From Nitratifractor sp. (GTDB lineage Bacteria; Campylobacterota; Campylobacteria; Campylobacterales; Sulfurovaceae), in assembly GCA_015490055.1 (NCBI GenBank), contig WFYP01000192.1, positions 1-8,529 of the forward strand: a stretch of 8,529 nucleotides of DNA, in the 5' to 3' direction. Positions 7,815 through 8,529 of the stretch are shown here, piece after piece (the first letter of the stretch is position 1; every line of letters starts with the position of its first letter). The position numbers and the translations under genes were made by a program. The notes under the pieces are model-generated. The model worked only from the letters and a program-made list of their open reading frames with translations, was not told where the DNA came from and ran no database searches.

Positions 7815-7843
7815 ATTTTACTAAAAATGCATTAAAGTAGTGA
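7815..7843 (-). promoter_or_regulatory. Candidate purL promoter
   Basis: On the minus strand TAAAAT (7820-7815) follows a T-rich stretch (ATTTTTAG), and no convincing -35 is seen (TCACTA at 17 nt). The start would be near 7808, a 22-nt leader with AAGGG before the ATG. No purine riboswitch can fit. This is the best -10 candidate between the two divergent genes, but only a moderate match. Confidence 0.4.
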
Positions 7844-7864
7844 TGAAAGTTTATCTACTTACAG

Positions 7865-7878
7865 TATTATTTTAATAT
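7865..7878 (+). promoter_or_regulatory. Candidate -10 region for the thioredoxin gene
   Basis: TATTAT (7865-7870) and TAATAT (7873-7878) are possible -10 boxes upstream of the thioredoxin gene, without a clear -35. Either would place the transcription start at about 7877-7885, so the heptad repeats would lie in the mRNA leader. In such AT-rich DNA this is weak evidence. Confidence 0.25.
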
Positions 7879-7885
7879 ATTTTGG

Positions 7886-7920
7886 AAAAAGGGTGAAGGA
7901 TGAAGGTAGAAGGTCGAAGA
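7886..7920 (+). repeat. NNGAAGG heptad repeats in the leader of the thioredoxin gene
   Basis: Five contiguous 7-nt units read AAAAAGG, GTGAAGG, ATGAAGG, TAGAAGG and TCGAAGA. The three middle ones have an invariant GAAGG after two free bases; the outer two each have one mismatch. Each of the first four units contains the Shine-Dalgarno core AAGG, so ribosome sites repeat every 7 nt just before the gene. The five-fixed, two-free design matches the other heptad array after purL, with a different core. Confidence 0.8.
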
Positions 7921-7926
7921 AAATGA
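7900..7926 (+). other. Possible 8-codon leader peptide overlapping the thioredoxin start (ATGA)
   Basis: ATG at 7900 opens a mini-ORF encoding MKVEGRRK and ending in TGA at 7924-7926. Its stop overlaps the thioredoxin ATG (7923-7925) as ATGA, the usual geometry of translational coupling. AAAGGG (7888-7893) stands 6 nt before it, a good ribosome site. The whole mini-ORF is made of heptad repeat, so it may be a by-product of the repeat rather than a selected leader peptide. Confidence 0.35.
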
Positions 7927-8429
7927 TAAAAAAGTATCTAAAAGAGGCACTTATTGCCACTGTTTTAATATTTATAGTTACAAATGTTGTAGGGTATTAT
8001 AGAGGTTCTAGCGTAAAAGTAGATGGCAATTATAAATTACTAAAAAATGCCACCACAATAAATGGGAAAAAAGTAAGTGATATTATAAGTGTAAAAAAGC
8101 CATTGGTTGTAAACTTTTGGGGTACTTGGTGTCCTGTTTGTGCACAAGAGGTTTCTACCCTTTCAACTTTGGCAAAAAGAGATGATTTAGTGCTAATAAC
8201 AGTTGCTGTAAATAGCCAAGATAATAAAAATATAAAAAATTATATGCAAAAAAAAGGTATTAAATTTATTGTAATAAATGATTATAATGGTAAAATTGCA
8301 AAGGCTTTTAATATTGGTGTTTACCCAACAACTATTTTTTATAATACTAATAGAGATAAGACAATAAAAGATAGTGGATATACAACTGAAGCTGGCTTTT
8401 TGGCTAGAGTAAAAATAGTTTCTAATTAA
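7923..8429 (+). CDS. Membrane-anchored thioredoxin-like protein (TlpA/ScsD type)
   Basis: A 168-residue protein with an N-terminal signal anchor (hydrophobic 9-26, with lysines before it) and a periplasmic thioredoxin fold. The active site is WCPVC (69-73, Cys70 and Cys73), and the cis-proline is Pro135 in GVYPTTIF. The VNFWGTWCPVCAQEV motif resembles the TlpA/ResA/ScsD groups; the CPVC dipeptide is typical of ScsD-like proteins, but in vivo the protein could be a reductase (cytochrome c maturation) or another disulfide carrier. I chose ATG 7923 over in-frame GTG 7893. The ten codons between are pure heptad repeat, they would add a charged stretch (KDEGRRSKK), and AAGG at 7910-7913 sits 9 nt before the ATG. 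The gene is divergent from purL and has no obvious terminator. Confidence 0.88.
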   Translation: MIKKYLKEALIATVLIFIVTNVVGYYRGSSVKVDGNYKLLKNATTINGKKVSDIISVKKPLVVNFWGTWCPVCAQEVSTLSTLAKRDDLVLITVAVNSQDNKNIKNYMQKKGIKFIVINDYNGKIAKAFNIGVYPTTIFYNTNRDKTIKDSGYTTEAGFLARVKIVSN

Positions 8430-8432
8430 AAC

Positions 8433-8507
8433 CACTATATACAATATTTAACAAAATTTAATAACTGAAATTAATAACTGAAGTTACGCACTATATACAA
8501 TATTTAA
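8433..8507 (+). repeat. 19-bp direct repeat containing a -10-like element
   Basis: CACTATATACAATATTTAA occurs exactly at 8433-8451 and 8489-8507, offset by 56 bp. Each copy includes TATACAAT, a reasonable -10-like element (TACAAT at 8440-8445 and 8496-8501). The second copy would start transcription near 8508, about 19 nt before the ATG at 8527, so it may be the promoter of the next gene and the first copy a duplicate. Confidence 0.8.
8458..8483 (+). repeat. 13-bp tandem repeat between the two direct-repeat copies
   Basis: TTAATAACTGAA recurs at 8458-8469 and 8471-8482 with a period of 13 (one variable base, A then G, after each). It lies between the two 19-bp copies and directly upstream of the second -10-like element. 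That is a position where a regulator or the -35 region would contact DNA. It could equally be slippage of simple AT-rich DNA. Confidence 0.75.
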
Positions 8508-8514
8508 TAGCACA

Positions 8515-8529
8515 AGAAGGTGCTTAATG
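8515..8529 (+). CDS. Probable start of the next gene, cut by the window edge
   Basis: The window ends on ATG (8527-8529) with AGAAGG (8515-8520) 6 nt upstream, a strong Shine-Dalgarno, and a possible promoter in the repeat before it. Only the start codon is present, so nothing can be said about the product. The span given includes the ribosome site. Confidence 0.5.

Noticed and set aside
7893..7922. GTG at 7893 as start of the thioredoxin gene
   Set aside because: It would translate the heptad repeat into a charged extension before the signal anchor. ATG 7923 has a ribosome site and a normal signal-anchor N terminus.
8193..8444. 83-codon minus-strand reading frame opposite the thioredoxin gene
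   Set aside because: It overlaps the CDS carrying WCPVC. Its Ile/Tyr/Phe-rich translation comes from reading AT-rich coding DNA backwards.

Overview
The window reads as a chromosomal segment from a mesophilic Campylobacterota (epsilonproteobacterial) bacterium, probably a free-living Sulfurimonas- or Sulfurovum-like lineage. This is inferred from the AT-rich composition, the style of the housekeeping proteins (small PurL, short LeuD, PurU, TrmL) and TATAAT-type promoters with poor -35 boxes. No species can be named from sequence alone.

Layout. From right to left on the minus strand, positions 7786 to 43 carry eight genes in one direction: purL (FGAM synthase), a secreted RNase T2-family nuclease, then a tight cluster leuD-leuB-purU-trmL, a 54-residue membrane protein, and an MscS-type channel. 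Spacing from leuD to the small gene is 3, 3, -1 and 1 nt, so these five are almost certainly one transcript, starting at an extended -10 promoter about 22 nt before a GTG start. The MscS gene follows after 35 nt and may also have its own promoter, placed so that its transcript would be leaderless. To the right of purL, on the plus strand, lies a membrane-anchored TlpA/ScsD-like thioredoxin. The window ends on what looks like the ATG of a further plus-strand gene.

Function. LeuD and LeuB provide two of the leucine biosynthesis steps; LeuC is not in the window. TrmL belongs to the family that 2'-O-methylates the wobble base of tRNA-Leu, so the cluster may join leucine supply with leucine decoding. 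PurU releases formate from 10-formyl-THF, and PurL acts in purine synthesis, but the two are separated by the nuclease gene and a promoter.

The non-coding DNA is more unusual than the genes. Two intergenic regions carry degenerate heptanucleotide repeats with five conserved and two variable bases. One (NNGCTTT) is arranged as a large inverted repeat directly after purL. The other (NNGAAGG) sits in the thioredoxin leader, where it repeats the Shine-Dalgarno core and creates an 8-codon leader ORF whose stop overlaps the thioredoxin start as ATGA. A third region before the gene at the right edge has a 19-bp direct repeat containing a -10-like element and, between its copies, a 13-bp tandem repeat. 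I found no CRISPR array, tRNA, rRNA or insertion sequence, and no defence or other wholly new system. The repeat-built leaders are the best leads.
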